From Spirosoma telluris (GTDB taxonomy: Bacteria; Bacteroidota; Bacteroidia; Cytophagales; Spirosomataceae): a stretch of DNA of 64,000 nucleotides. Numbering within the stretch: position 1 is the stretch's first letter; every line of letters begins with the position of its first letter. The notes under the pieces were generated by a model, which searched no databases, was not told the DNA's origin, and saw nothing but the letters and a program-made list of their open reading frames with translations. Where the stretch lies: positions 4,046,501 through 4,110,500 of the forward strand of contig QLII01000001.1 of assembly GCA_003259005.1 (NCBI GenBank), written 5' to 3'. Below, in pieces: positions 52,094-63,231 of the stretch. The translations under genes and the position numbers were made by a program.

Positions 52094-52452
52094 GATATAG
52101 TTTTTGATAAAGCCGACTTTTCAAGGTGAAAATCCCCTGAGTTATCAGAAAGCGGCCTTTATCGATCTACCAATAGAATAAAGATCGTCAATAAAAACAA
52201 CGAAGAGTTAGTATCAAAGATTCCTCCTAATGACCATACAGAATAAACATCTAGCCCAAAAACTACCTTTTAGTAGATAAACTAGGAAATAGAACAAGCC
52301 ACAAATCGGATGATTCAACCGCAATCGTATATCTATACTTACCCCATAAGATACCTATTCTCACATATAGGTACCGTTAAGTATATTTATTAATAAATAA
52401 GAAAACATGTAAATTTCTTTTCTGTTCTTTCGTAAACTAAAATTTCTCAACT
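52094..52452. other. Divergent intergenic region (359 bp)
   Basis: AT-rich sequence carrying the two divergent promoters. A small perfect inverted repeat (TACCTAT at 52352, ATAGGTA at 52367) could be an operator. Nothing else is seen. Confidence 0.45.
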
Positions 52453-53354
52453 ATGAAACGGACATTTTCATTGACTATTTTGCTCGCATTAACCATTACA
52501 CTGCTTAGCTGTTCAGAAGGCCCATCCGAAAAAGTACTGGATTCCATGACGCCAGCAGCCAAAACTACCCGATCCGAAGAAGCTTTCCCTAATCAGCGAG
52601 GTACGCTTAAAAACGGCTTTCTCAATGGCCAAAAATAAGTTATTATCTCATTGGTAATCAGGCAGTCTTCCAGAGCGATATACTCCTACAGGCAGATGAT
52701 CTGAAAGAACAGACAGATGTGCATACCGAAGGAACGGGGCGTACAAAAACATCATCCCGCTGGCCTAATAAAGTCGTTTATTATTCGATTGACCCGGCCT
52801 TACCCAATCAGACTCGTGTTACGGATGCGATTGCTCACTGGGAAGCCAATACACCTATCCGCTTCATTCAGCGTACTACTCAACGAGGCTATGTTCTTTT
52901 TAAAACTGGCTCTGGCTGTTCGTCAAGTGTAGGTTATTCGGGAGGGCTACAGTATGTTAATCTGGCTAGTGGTTGCACGACAGGGAACACGATTCATGAA
53001 ATCGGGCATACACTAGGACTCTGGCATGAGCAAGCTCGTGTTGACCGCGATACGTATGTGACAATCAACACAGCGAACATAATTACAGGTTACGAAACAG
53101 ACTTCCAAACCTATGCCCAGCGTGGGCAGGATGGATTCGACTATCCATCAGGCCTGGATTTTGGTTCGATCATGCTTTATGGCTCGTATGACTTTTCGAA
53201 AAATGGCCAACCAACTATGACTAAGAAAGATGGGTCAACCTTTATAGGTCAGCGCAATGGACTATCACCTACGGATATTTACACCATACTCACTATGTAT
53301 GATCCAGCCAATGCACCGGCCATTTCCAGCCTGGTAAATACGGGGCAACACTAA
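52453..53354 (+). CDS. Astacin-like (M12A) zinc metalloprotease lipoprotein (one frameshift)
   Basis: With one A restored in the run at 52631-52635, a single 300-residue protein results. It has a lipoprotein signal (LTITLLSC, Cys ~20) and a short pro-region. An astacin catalytic domain follows with the zinc motif HEIGHTLGLWHEQARVDRD (HExxHxxGxxHExxR) and the Met-turn SIMLYGSYDFS. Astacins are secreted endopeptidases; here lipid attachment suggests surface proteolysis, perhaps of scavenged protein. The next gene converges on it, separated by a 24-bp inverted repeat. Confidence 0.88.
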
Positions 53355-53367
53355 ACTACGGTGCCTC

Positions 53368-53433
53368 TAACTGTCTTACCCAAAGTAGCTAATTACCGAT
53401 TCGTATAACTAGTTACTTTGGGTAAGATAGTTA
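53368..53433. terminator. 24-bp inverted repeat between convergent genes
   Basis: Arms at 53368-53391 and 53410-53433 match at 22 of 24 positions (TCTTACCCAAAGTA core). It sits between convergent stops and probably terminates in both directions. Confidence 0.7.
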
Positions 53434-53444
53434 CAATAAATAGC

Positions 53445-56400
53445 TTATCTGACTCGCCGGATAGTAATGGGTACGCAAACAGGCACGTGGTTCATACATG
53501 GGTCATCATTATCGCTGGGCAATAGCTCAACGGTGGTTGATATAGTACACCCTTTAACGCCAGTCGCGGTAACTGTATATTCGCCGGGGATCGTAACAAC
53601 AGGTTCAGTCTCTGTACTCGTAAACCCATTTGGTCCACTCCAAAGCAATGTAGCACCAGGTGCCTCGGCAAACAGCGTTGCACTACAGTTTACACAGGGT
53701 AAACCAGCTCCGCCGGCAGTTAAATCAGGAACAACCGTATCCGACGTTACACTAGCCGTAGCTGTCGTAAATGAACTTGGGCAAGCTGGATTACTAATTG
53801 TGAGGGTATAGGTACCCTCAACCGATACAATTGGATTCTGTAACGAACTCGTAAAGCTACCCGGTCCGGTCCAGGAATAGGTTGCATTAGTTGCTTTAGA
53901 TCCATCGCCATAAAGTGCCTGCCCAGTTAGTGTGACCTGTTTCACTGTACAATTTAGCTCACCTCCTGTAGCTGTAGCTGATAAGGATGGGGTAATCTGA
54001 ATAACGGTTTCACTTGATTGCCGACAGGCTTGATTCTCTGGAATAGGATAAATAAGGACATACACATACTGCTGTGTGACAGCAGACGAGGTGTTAACGG
54101 TACTAATGGCTGGATGATAAATTACAGCCCGGTTGTTGGCATCTGCCTTAACCGTGCCAAGCACAGTCCCTCCACTTCCATACATGGCGGTACCCGATTG
54201 AGGGCTACTAAATACTACGAAGCGGACAGAATCAACACGGCTTAAGTAGTTCCCATCGGCAGCGATAGAGTCCAGCGCAATACCTGCACATATACCGATC
54301 GTATCTTTTTCAGCGACTACTTCGGGACAGGAATAGACCGACAAATCATTCGTAAAGTCATTCTGACCAGCATCCAGCGACGTCACCGAAATTACCGCTG
54401 ACCCACCCACTAACCTGGCATCGGAGTCGCGCAGGCCGGGGTCGGTAAAGTTTGAACGATTAGCAGGCGAGAGCCAATAATACCGTTGTGAGCTGGAAGC
54501 CTGTCGGGCACCCCGAGCGGCTAACCGACCACCTGGTGCGCCTATCGGTTTAGTCCCACCCAGCGTAATATCTAACTTCGGTAACTGGAGAGTATCCATC
54601 CGAATCTGGTACTTATGATTATAGAGGAGCCCGCCCGGTACGGTTGTGTTATTAAAATAAAACTGTCCACCATCGTGGGTTGTCTGTGTACCAATCTGAA
54701 TGCCTCCATTTTCCATATCATGCAGCGTAAGTACAATACCATCGATACCCGGTTCATAAGCATCCTGAATACCGTCCCGGTTATCATCAAACCAAACACG
54801 GTTCCCAATCTCAACGGGTGCGGGGTCGCAAAGGGCTTTCCCATCGCCGAGTCCTGATGCTTTCCCAAACGACCCTGGCGCAACACTGTATAAGACATAG
54901 TTACGATTAACGGCACCAGTTTTTGTGTTAAATACTTTTAGCCCCCTGACTGATATACGTTTTCAATCGGGTCAAAGGCAGATGTAATCACTTCCCTATA
55001 GCCTGGAATATACGTTAAGGCACCGTTCGTCACTTCAGCGTGGGCAATGTGGTCAATGAAAAACCAGTTATCCTTACCAAAAAACTCACCCCCTCCGGGC
55101 CCTTCATTGTTACCAACCCCACTCCCTGTCAGACTGCCCGACTGTCCATTGTTTTCAAGCACATAAGTACCATTGGAAAAAGAAGCCCGCAGCAAATCCC
55201 CCCTGTAAAGCCATCATACAGACCATTCCCATTAGGATCGTGGTTGGCAACACCCGCCATATGACCAAAACGGTCCATAAAGCCAATTAGCATGGCACCA
55301 TCCTCATCGAATTCCAGATCCGTTACAAGAGGTTGAGGGTACATGACAAACTTAGGGGTATCGCCTATGCCACAGGCGGCAGGCCATACGTCTGTCCAGG
55401 GCAGCCAATGGTCATATTGAATACAGGTTCCGGTCAAATCGGCCGCCCCCCGTCGAAAATCAAGTGGAAATGCCAAAACTTCGGTAAATACCGGCGTTGC
55501 CGCTGTTGGATCAACGCTATAGATGGTTGCCTTGAGGTCGCTTTGTAGCTGCGATGTTTCAGCAGAGCAAACTACCCCAACGTAGACTTTACCGTGGTAA
55601 ACTTTGACGGCCCAGGGGCGAAAATCAGCGTTTGAGCAACCTGGATTTGGAATATCCCACGATTTTACCGCCGTAGCCGATGTGGGCGCAACGGCGGGCG
55701 AATCGACAAACAGACTGTAGAGCTTTCGATCTTTCAGGTTAATAAAATATAGGGTTCTGTCATCCTCCGATATATCAATGCCTCCGAAGCTTATCCGTCC
55801 CGCAGCACTCATGGAGTTGGGATCGGTGCTGGCCTGGGTTTTGTCACCAAATAAATTGGCAAGCGGATTACTATGCGGATCATCACCCACGTCGATTCCT
55901 AAGGAACTCACCGACATGAACGTAGTTGTCGTACCGGATACTACGTCTGTTATATAAATACCGCCTGGCCCACCCGGCCCGAAACTCATATGCCGTTTAG
56001 CGACAGCTGTGCTAAAGATCTTTTTGGCCCGCCGATGGTAAGCAAGCCCCCATATGGCCCCAACTTCGCCAGAGGTTGCCCATTCGCTGGGGGGAAATTA
56101 CTTGCGCCCGCTACTCCCGACGCGTTATAAGGAAAGCTAACCAGAGCAGGTCCATGTGCTGCCAGTTTATCGTCGGGCACAGGGTTGCCATCCCGATCCG
56201 TTGTGATCTGGGTATTGCCATTGATATAGCAGGGAGTAATCAGAGTAATCCCCGTTCGCTGGCAATAGTCTGCCGGATAGTTAATACCCAGATTTGCGTT
56301 ATCAATTGGTGCTTTCACGAACTGCACACTTGTTCCATTGCCCGTTCCATAGGGGCATTATAGTCACCGGTCGGGAGGCCAGCGAATTCGATGCGTACTG

Positions 56401-56680
56401 GTTTACCAGCCGGGACATCAGCACTACTAAACGAATAGGAGCCATCGGCAGCCGATGTTGTTGAAATCGGGTTTTACTGAGGTCTACAAAAGCCAGAACG
56501 GTTACCCCCCTACCCCACCTCAACAGGTAGTGTATCGGAGCGAACACCGTTCAAGTCAAAGTCCCGGAAAACAACACCTTTCACCTGCGCACTGGCAGTT
56601 GTTATGACAGCGAAAATCACCAGAAAAGCTATCAGCCATTTCCTATAGGGATCGGTTGCGGATACATAAACTTGTTTCAT
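53445..56680 (-). CDS. Large secreted SdrD/B-like protein (about seven frameshifts)
   Basis: Starting at the ATG at 56680, a signal peptide (WLIAFLVIFAVITTASAQ) leads into an SdrD/B-type repeat (VKGVVFRDFDLNGVRSDTLP). A long propeller-like region follows (GIYITDVVSG, DDRTLYFINLKDRKLYSL), then a second SdrD/B-like unit (IGNRVWFDDNRDGIQDAYEP) and PKD/Ig-like repeats rich in cysteine pairs. The end (CVPITIRRVR) resembles other surface proteins of this group. The gene is broken near 56505-56510, 56513-56516, 56469-56471, 56352-56355, ~55988, 55198-55203 and 54942-54946. All but one are C/G homopolymers; with one base restored at each, the frame is continuous for 1080 residues. Function is unknown; adhesion is inferred. 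Confidence 0.72.
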
Positions 56681-56891
56681 AGATTGAGAACTTTTCGTTG
56701 GAAAAAGGAATGGATAAGCGTGTTTGAAACAATAAACTATTTTCAAAAAATGGGTTACATAAAAAACTAGTAACTTTTTTATTATTTTTTATTGTTCACA
56801 AAATCAAACAGACAAGCATCCATTAGACAAAAGGCTTGCCAGATGGCTGGCGGTTTTGTCTGTATATTTACTGCCTATACAGCTCAAACCT

Positions 56892-59417
56892 GTGGAAAAC
56901 CAGTCAAATACGTTGTTTTCGTTAATCGAGAGCGAAGAAATAACATTCTTCGCCGACCTGATTTTGCCAATTCCGGTACCAAAATTGTTCACCTACCGTG
57001 TTCCCCGAGGAATGGCCGATATACTCAAAATTGGTGCCAGAGTGATTGTCCCATTTGGCAAGAAAAATAGTCGGGTACTAACGGCGGTAGTGGCTAAGCT
57101 CCATAATTCACCACCAACGGCCTATCAGGCTCGTTATATCAGCGAAGTGCTGGACGAATATCCGCTCGTTACGGGCTATCAATTGGAGCTATTCCGGTGG
57201 ATGGCAGAGTATTACATGTGCTGTATCGGGGATGTCATGAACGTAGCTCTTCCTTCTGGATTGAAGATTTCGAGTCAGTCGAAAGTGCAGCTCAACCCAG
57301 ATTTTGACTACCCAGAACTGCTAACCGAATTTGAAAGTATCCTGCTGGCGGAACTCAAAAAACACCCGGCTCTTTCCTATGAAGAATTGGGTCGGCTGGC
57401 TGGCGAAGGCACCAATGTACCCGCTCTGATTAAGTCGCTGGTAGGAAAGAAAGCGGTTATCGTGTTTGAAGAAGTCCGGGAAAAGTACATCCCGAAAATG
57501 ATCCGTAAGGTCCGGTTGCATCCCAACTACGAAGAGAAGGAACAGCTACTGGTCCTGCTCCAACGACTCGAAAAATTACCGAAACAGCAAGAGGTTGTCA
57601 TGCGCTACCTGAGCCACGTGCCCATGCAGCGTAATCCAGCCCTTAATCAGAAAGGCTTGGACAAAACAATTCTGAATCAGGACGACGAGCTTTCGCAATC
57701 CTCCCTCACAACCCTCATTAAGAATCAGGTTTTCGAAGCGTTTGAGGTTATCCAGCCCCGCTTTTCGGACAATGCAGCCCCGCAGGCAGAAATAAAACTA
57801 ACGGATGCCCAACAGACTGCTTCATCGAAGATCATGGCGCAATTTGAGCACCAGAACGTTGTGTTACTGCATGGGATTACAGGAAGCGGGAAAACCGAAG
57901 TCTATATCGAACTCATTCAGCAAGCCCTTGGTAGTGGCTCACAGGTGCTGTATCTGCTCCCCGAAATTGCGCTGACTACTCAGATTGTGGTGCGTCTGCA
58001 ACGGGTTTTTGGGGATAAAATGGGCATTTACCACTCCAAGTTTTCCGACAATGAGCGGGTGGAAGTCTGGAAAGGTGTCGTTTCTGGACAGTATCAGTTT
58101 GTGGTCGGTGTGCGTTCGGCCGTTTTTCTCCCGTTCGACAATCTGGGCCTGATTATCGTGGATGAAGAACACGAAACCAGCTACAAACAACACGATCCAG
58201 CCCCGCGCTACCACGCCCGCGATGTGGCCATTATGCTGGCACACTGGCAACAGGCCAAAGTGCTGCTGGGATCAGCGACTCCCGCCCTTGAAACCTACTT
58301 TCAGGCCAAACAAGGCCGATATGGATTGGTAGAGCTGTTCCAGCGATTCGGCGATGCCACGCTGCCTAACATTCTGCTGGTCAATCTCCAGAAGGAAAAG
58401 AGGCAGAAAACGATGAAAAACGAATTTTCGTCGGCCCTGCATGACGCCTTAGAAGCAAACATAGCGCGCAAAGAGCAAAGCATTCTGTTCCAGAACCGGC
58501 GGGGTTATTCGCCCTACATGCAATGTGAAGACTGCGACTGGACGGCGGAATGCCCCAACTGTGCCGTAAGCCTGACTTACCACCAGCGCGACGCCGAACT
58601 GCGCTGCCATTATTGCGGCCATAAAGAACAGGTTCCCCGCACCTGCCCGACTTGCGGCTCTACCAAAGTGCGTACCATCGGTTTTGGCACCGAGAAACTG
58701 GAGGATCAGTTGCAGATTTTCTTCCCGGAGTCGAAGGTGCTGCGGATGGACTTAGACACGACTCGCGCTAAAAACGCTTACCAGCAAATTATTCAGGAAT
58801 TTGAGACAGGCCAGGTCGATATTCTGGTGGGCACCCAGATGATTACTAAGGGCCTGGATTTTGATAATGTGAGCTTAGTTGGCATTTTCGATGCGGACCG
58901 GCTCATTCACTTTCCCGATTTTCGGGCTACGGAGCGCGCTTTTCAAATGATTACGCAGGTAAGTGGCCGGGCAGGCCGTCGGGCAGGGCGACAGGGCACC
59001 GTATTGATTCAGACGCAAAATCCGGAACAACCGATTCTGCAAAAAGTAATTCAAAACGACTACAAAGGCTTGTATGAAGAAGAGATTCAGGAGCGGCAAG
59101 ACTTCAACTATCCGCCTTTCTGCCGATTGATAAAACTTACCGTCAGGCATACCGATAAAATCATCAGTCACCGGGCTGCTGAACGCCTTGCCGCCGAGCT
59201 GACCGACGCCTTGGGTAGTAGCCGAATTCTGGGACCCGAGGAACCCTTAGTCGAACGGATTCGGAACCAGTTCCTGTTCGATATTCTCATCAAAATCGAG
59301 CGCGACAAAGTGAATATAAAAGCCGTGAAAGCCTTTATTCAGGATCGCATCAACGACATCCTGACCGACAAGGGACTACGGCAGGTGAGCATCGTAGCCG
59401 ATGTGGATTGTTTGTGA
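56892..59417 (+). CDS. priA: Primosomal replication helicase PriA
   Basis: The 841-residue protein is a full PriA. The N-terminal DNA-binding domain (FADLILPIPVPKLFTYRVP) precedes helicase motif I (LHGITGSGKTEVYIEL, about residue 329) and the DEEH box (LIIVDEEHETSYKQHDP). It has the Cys-rich zinc module of four CxxC pairs (QCEDCDW, CPNCAVS, CHYCGHK, CPTCGS), then GTQMITKGLDFDNV and VSGRAGRRAGRQG. It restarts stalled replication forks. A TTG lies at 56856, but the GTG at 56892 gives a more usual N-terminus. It is intact, without frameshift. Confidence 0.95.
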   Translation: MENQSNTLFSLIESEEITFFADLILPIPVPKLFTYRVPRGMADILKIGARVIVPFGKKNSRVLTAVVAKLHNSPPTAYQARYISEVLDEYPLVTGYQLELFRWMAEYYMCCIGDVMNVALPSGLKISSQSKVQLNPDFDYPELLTEFESILLAELKKHPALSYEELGRLAGEGTNVPALIKSLVGKKAVIVFEEVREKYIPKMIRKVRLHPNYEEKEQLLVLLQRLEKLPKQQEVVMRYLSHVPMQRNPALNQKGLDKTILNQDDELSQSSLTTLIKNQVFEAFEVIQPRFSDNAAPQAEIKLTDAQQTASSKIMAQFEHQNVVLLHGITGSGKTEVYIELIQQALGSGSQVLYLLPEIALTTQIVVRLQRVFGDKMGIYHSKFSDNERVEVWKGVVSGQYQFVVGVRSAVFLPFDNLGLIIVDEEHETSYKQHDPAPRYHARDVAIMLAHWQQAKVLLGSATPALETYFQAKQGRYGLVELFQRFGDATLPNILLVNLQKEKRQKTMKNEFSSALHDALEANIARKEQSILFQNRRGYSPYMQCEDCDWTAECPNCAVSLTYHQRDAELRCHYCGHKEQVPRTCPTCGSTKVRTIGFGTEKLEDQLQIFFPESKVLRMDLDTTRAKNAYQQIIQEFETGQVDILVGTQMITKGLDFDNVSLVGIFDADRLIHFPDFRATERAFQMITQVSGRAGRRAGRQGTVLIQTQNPEQPILQKVIQNDYKGLYEEEIQERQDFNYPPFCRLIKLTVRHTDKIISHRAAERLAAELTDALGSSRILGPEEPLVERIRNQFLFDILIKIERDKVNIKAVKAFIQDRINDILTDKGLRQVSIVADVDCL

Positions 59418-59451
59418 TTTTTTCGTGTTATTGCTAAAAACTCATACAACT

Positions 59452-59670
59452 ATGCTGGCAACGGTAACAGGAACCTACACAAACGGGCAGATTATTCTGG
59501 ACGAAGAACTGCCGGTTAAAAGCGAGAATGCCAAAGTAATTGTGACACTTGTAGAAGATGGCGTCCAAAGTCAGGAAAAGCCGAAACGTACGCCTGGCTT
59601 AATGAAAGGGTCTTTTTGGATATCGGATGATTTTAATGATCCGATTGACGACCTAAAAGATTATATGTAA
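59452..59670 (+). CDS. Antitoxin of a PIN-domain toxin-antitoxin pair
   Basis: A 72-residue protein begins at the ATG at 59452. The N-terminal half is a short beta-rich DNA-binding-like segment (TVTGTYTNGQIILDEELPVK), as in SpoVT/AbrB- or DUF2281-type antitoxins. The C-terminus is a charged, disordered toxin-binding tail (GSFWISDDFNDPIDDLKDYM). Its stop overlaps the start of the PIN toxin by one base (TAATG), the usual coupling of such pairs. Confidence 0.8.
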   Translation: MLATVTGTYTNGQIILDEELPVKSENAKVIVTLVEDGVQSQEKPKRTPGLMKGSFWISDDFNDPIDDLKDYM

Positions 59671-60081
59671 TGCAGCTTCTATTAGATACACATGCATTGG
59701 TTTGGTTTTTGGAAAATGATGACCGCCTTACAGATAATGTACTAAACGCCATTAACAAAGCCGACAACGTATTCGTAAGCCCGGTCAACGTTTACGAGAT
59801 GGCGATTAAAATAAAGCTAGGTAAGAGTATAGGCTTGAATCGACCTATCAGTGATGCTATTGAATTGAGCCAACAGTCAGGCTTTGACTGGAAACCGCTC
59901 CAAAAGCAGCATTTAATGGCTTACCAGAGCATTCCCCTTTTTGGTCACCATCGTGATTCACGGTCCGACGCTTCGGTTTGATCGTCTGCTACTAGCAATT
60001 GCCCTCGCCGACGGTCTGACAATTATTTCGTCAGACCACAATTTTCCACTCTATAACGACCTTGTCGCAACCCTCTGGTAA
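59670..60081 (+). CDS. PIN-domain ribonuclease toxin, VapC-like (one frameshift)
   Basis: The first 90 residues have the PIN fold: LLLDTHALVWFLENDD (first catalytic Asp), VSPVNVYEMAIKI (Glu) and the WKPLQKQHLMAYQSIPL stretch. The frame then stops, but a frame one base over continues with FDRLLLAIALADGLTIISSD (the remaining acidic residues) to a stop at 60081, for ~136 residues. Between HHRD and FDRLL lie about six additional residues compared with the usual HRDPFDR junction. So the site may be a real insertion or an error near 59958-59974. The toxin would cleave RNA; activity here is uncertain. Confidence 0.72.
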
Positions 60082-60145
60082 GAGCAACCGTGTAAGGTTT
60101 CAGGTAAAATTTCCATTAATACGACTGTTTATTAGCCCATCCGGT

Positions 60146-60153
60146 TATTTTTG
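60146..60153 (+). promoter_or_regulatory. Putative -7 promoter element of pyruvate kinase gene
   Basis: TATTTTTG fits TAnnTTTG and lies 41 bases before the ATG at 60194. Confidence 0.5.
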
Positions 60154-60193
60154 CACCGGCTTCTGGCCGATTTTGCCCAATTTTTCCCGTATC

Positions 60194-61629
60194 ATGTCAA
60201 AGAAAACCAAGATCGTGGCCACTATTGGCCCGGCTTCCGAAACGAAAGAGCAATTGTTGGCATTAGCCAAAGCTGGCGTTAATGTGTTCCGGCTAAATTT
60301 CTCGCACGGCACTCACGAAGACCACCTTATGCGGCTTACCCGCATCCGCGAACTGAATGCAGAATACAACCTCAATCTCTGCGTATTGCAGGATTTACAG
60401 GGCCCCAAAATCCGCATTGGTAACGTCGAAAGTAAAGATGGCGTAATGATTATTCCCGGCCAGGAGCTTGTCTTCACCAACGACGACATCATTGGCACCG
60501 CCGAGCGTGTAAGCACTCCCTACAAAGACATGTATCGCGATGTTCATCCAGGCGAACGCATCCTGATGGACGATGGGAAACTGGAAGTAAAAGTTCTCCG
60601 AAAAGAAGGAACCGACGTCGTTACGGAAGTCGTATATGGGGGTTCGATGAAGTCGAAAAAAGGCGTAAACCTGCCTAACACGAAGGTATCGATGCCCGCC
60701 GTAACCGAAAAAGACTGGGCTGATCTCGAATTTGGTCTTGAGCATGATGCAGAATGGATTGCCCTGTCGTTCGTACGGGAAGCCTCTGAAATCATAGAAA
60801 TTAAAGAGTATATCAAGTCGAAAGGCAAAAAGAGCCGCGTTATTGCGAAAATTGAAAAGCCTGAAGCGATTCAAAACATCGACGAAATTATTGCCGCTAC
60901 CGATGGTCTGATGGTAGCCCGTGGTGACCTCGGGGTTGAATTACCTGCCGAAGAGGTGCCGATGATTCAGAAAATGCTGGTTGAGAAGTGCAACAAAGCG
61001 GGCAAACCTGTTATTGTAGCTACGCAGATGCTCGAAAGCATGATTGATGCCCCCGCCCAACCCGTGCCGAAATCAATGACATTGCCAACTCTGTGATGGA
61101 CGGTGCCGATGCAGTGATGCTCAGTGCCGAAACTGCATCGGGCAAATACCCGATTCTGGCTGTTGAAAGCATGGCAAACACCATCAAACAGGTTGAAACC
61201 TCGACGGATAAAATTTATTATCGCTACCACGCGTATGTCAATGAGCACCCAACCGAAAACGTGCTAAACGATAACGTGGTGATGAGTGCCTGCCGACTAG
61301 CTCGCGACACAAAGGCTAAAGCCGTTATTGGGATTACCAACTCAGGGTATACGGCCGTACGGCTTTCGCACCACCGCCCTAAAGCCGATTTGTACGTTTT
61401 CTCCAATGATGCGCAACTGCGGAATACGCTTGGTTTATACTGGGGAGTTCAAGTTCTTCCCTATGAACCCGATCTAAGCCTGACCGTTGACCAGACGGTT
61501 GAAGCAATTAAACAAACCCTGATCGGGCAAGGCAAACTGGTATCGGGCGATATTTTCGTCAATACACTCAGCATGCCTTTAACCCAGTCTCGCAAGACGA
61601 ATACGGTGAAACTGAGCACGGTAGATTAA
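60194..61629 (+). CDS. pyk: Pyruvate kinase (one frameshift)
   Basis: The repaired 478-residue enzyme has the normal length for pyruvate kinase. Present are the N-terminal KTKIVATIGPAS, GVNVFRLNFSHGTHEDH, the beta-barrel LQDLQGPKIRIG, the catalytic lysine region RVIAKIEKPEAIQN and the divalent-metal loop MVARGDLGVELP. It converts phosphoenolpyruvate and ADP to pyruvate and ATP in glycolysis. The break at 61050-61054 is a five-C run where six restore the conserved DAPRPTRAEINDIANSV. Because this is a central glycolytic gene, the break is almost surely a sequence error and calibrates how the other frameshifts should be read. It is intact otherwise. Confidence 0.93.
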
Positions 61630-61647
61630 AAAAAAAGTCGACAGTTA

Positions 61648-61721
61648 ACAGTCGGTAGTAGCTAGTGAAGAGTCGGTAATGGTGTTTTACAATCGACTCT
61701 TCACTAGCTACTACCGACTGT
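61648..61721. terminator. 28-bp perfect inverted repeat
   Basis: Arms at 61648-61675 and 61694-61721 pair perfectly over 28 bases, with poly-A before and TTTTATT after. It separates the convergent pyruvate kinase and metallopeptidase genes and is longer than a usual terminator. Confidence 0.75.
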
Positions 61722-61725
61722 TTTA

Positions 61726-62826
61726 TTATGCAAATGCAGGCTGCCTCTGTAAGTTACTTTTCATCAAACGACCCTGCTTTACCAGCCTGTGAATGAATTT
61801 CATCTTCTGGACAACGACCGGGGTAAATACTTCGGGAACCATATCCAGTAAGCCCAGAGTCCGATTCATTTCATTGAGCTTAATCCCTAACGCTTCATAC
61901 TTAACAAGTAGGCTCTCCAGCGGAGAGCCTTGAAAATCAACCGATTCTTCGGCTTCCAGAAGCAGGTGTACGCTTTCGGCAGTATCCAGAATCGTAATCA
62001 TTTCCAGATAGGCTCTGAATGTCTCCGCAAAGTCTTCCCAGGGGTGCATACTGGCATAAGCGCTAATGTAATTGAGTTGCCAGTTGGACTGAGGGCCATA
62101 CTGATAATACTGGTTCATCGCCCACGAATAGTTGATGCGGGTATGGTCGCCAAATACAATTTTACAGTCATCTTCGCACCTGTTCCGAACCAATAATTGC
62201 CAGTAGTAATGCCCGATTTCATGATGAAAATGGCCAATTAACGTACGACGAGCCTCGCCGAAATCTACCCGTAATTTCTCCCGCTCAATCGGATCGGCTT
62301 CTTCGATGTTGATCGTTATGGTGCCATCGGCGTGGCCAGTAAATACTTTTTCGGCAATAATCGCATCCGTTCCAGCCTGTGTTATCTGAATTACATTTCC
62401 TTTAAAATCAAAAACCAGGGGAAGGGGAAAACCATCGTATCTAGATCCGTAAGGCAGTTTCAGTAAATCCAGCGTATAGATCAGCCGCCGTTTAGCAGCT
62501 TCGAGACTAGACCATTTTGTCTGATTGCCGGGTACTGTCATATCAGGTACAATCCTGTTCAAGTTACAGCATTTGCAATAGGCATCCGCTTCCTGCCAGA
62601 TCGTTTTTACCGCTACTAACCGATTACAGACCTGATAGTCCCGGTAATTGGAGCACTTCGTTACGGTAGCCTGACAATGATTACAACTATACGTATGGGC
62701 ATCTATGGGATCAAGTGACCGGATTCCTTCGCATGTTGGACACCAGCCTACCTCTCTATGGCAAACAACACAGGATGTATTTTCAAAGTGTAATGTGTTT
62801 CCACATTGACAGGGATATATTTTCAT
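61726..62826 (-). CDS. Zinc-ribbon metallopeptidase (Peptidase_Mx-like)
   Basis: The 366-residue protein begins with a double zinc ribbon (CQCGNTLHFENTSCVVCHRE, WCPTCEG, CNHCQA and later CKCCN). The C-terminal two thirds carry a gluzincin-type motif HHEIGHYYW with a downstream acidic segment HPWEDFAETFRAY. This combination is known as the putative zinc-binding metallo-peptidase family. Such genes often sit near transglutaminase-like and ATP-grasp/alpha-E peptide-modification genes, and here a transglutaminase lies 405 bases away on the other strand. There is no signal peptide, so it acts in the cytoplasm. Its substrate is unknown. Confidence 0.85.
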   Translation of the reverse strand: MKIYPCQCGNTLHFENTSCVVCHREVGWCPTCEGIRSLDPIDAHTYSCNHCQATVTKCSNYRDYQVCNRLVAVKTIWQEADAYCKCCNLNRIVPDMTVPGNQTKWSSLEAAKRRLIYTLDLLKLPYGSRYDGFPLPLVFDFKGNVIQITQAGTDAIIAEKVFTGHADGTITINIEEADPIEREKLRVDFGEARRTLIGHFHHEIGHYYWQLLVRNRCEDDCKIVFGDHTRINYSWAMNQYYQYGPQSNWQLNYISAYASMHPWEDFAETFRAYLEMITILDTAESVHLLLEAEESVDFQGSPLESLLVKYEALGIKLNEMNRTLGLLDMVPEVFTPVVVQKMKFIHRLVKQGRLMKSNLQRQPAFA

Positions 62827-63231
62827 TCGAAAGATCAGTTCAATAAAACGTGAGTTAAAGCTTGCCAGCCTTTTAAATAACTACCCTCGGGCCAAGTTGT
62901 TAGGTAAATCTGCCTGATTATTCGCTCAATATCAGCTTTTTATTCGCTCGGATGCCTTAGTTATCGTTGCTCTGGCGAACCGAAATACAGCTTACCCAGC
63001 CACGTATGCAACCCGTACTATACTTGCTTTTCTGGCTGATAGCCTGCTATTCGTTTTGACATTTTCACGTGAGTGACATCTATTAAAATAACCCGAGAAA
63101 TTGCATTATTACAGAATATAGTTTCCTTAATTCAACAAAATCCAGAAAAAAAGTTGGCTAGATCTAATATCAAGATAATTTTATCACCGCTAATAGCACC
63201 CACCTAATTCACAACTTCAGTTATTCTCTTC
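62827..63231. other. Divergent intergenic region (405 bp)
   Basis: This gap separates the leftward metallopeptidase and rightward transglutaminase genes. It is AT-rich, and I see no gene, repeat or clear promoter consensus in it. Confidence 0.5.

Noticed and set aside
54572..54916. 114-codon minus-strand frame inside the SdrD/B-like gene
   Set aside because: The neighbouring frame continues the domain pattern after one base is restored at 54942-54946, so this frame is an artefact.
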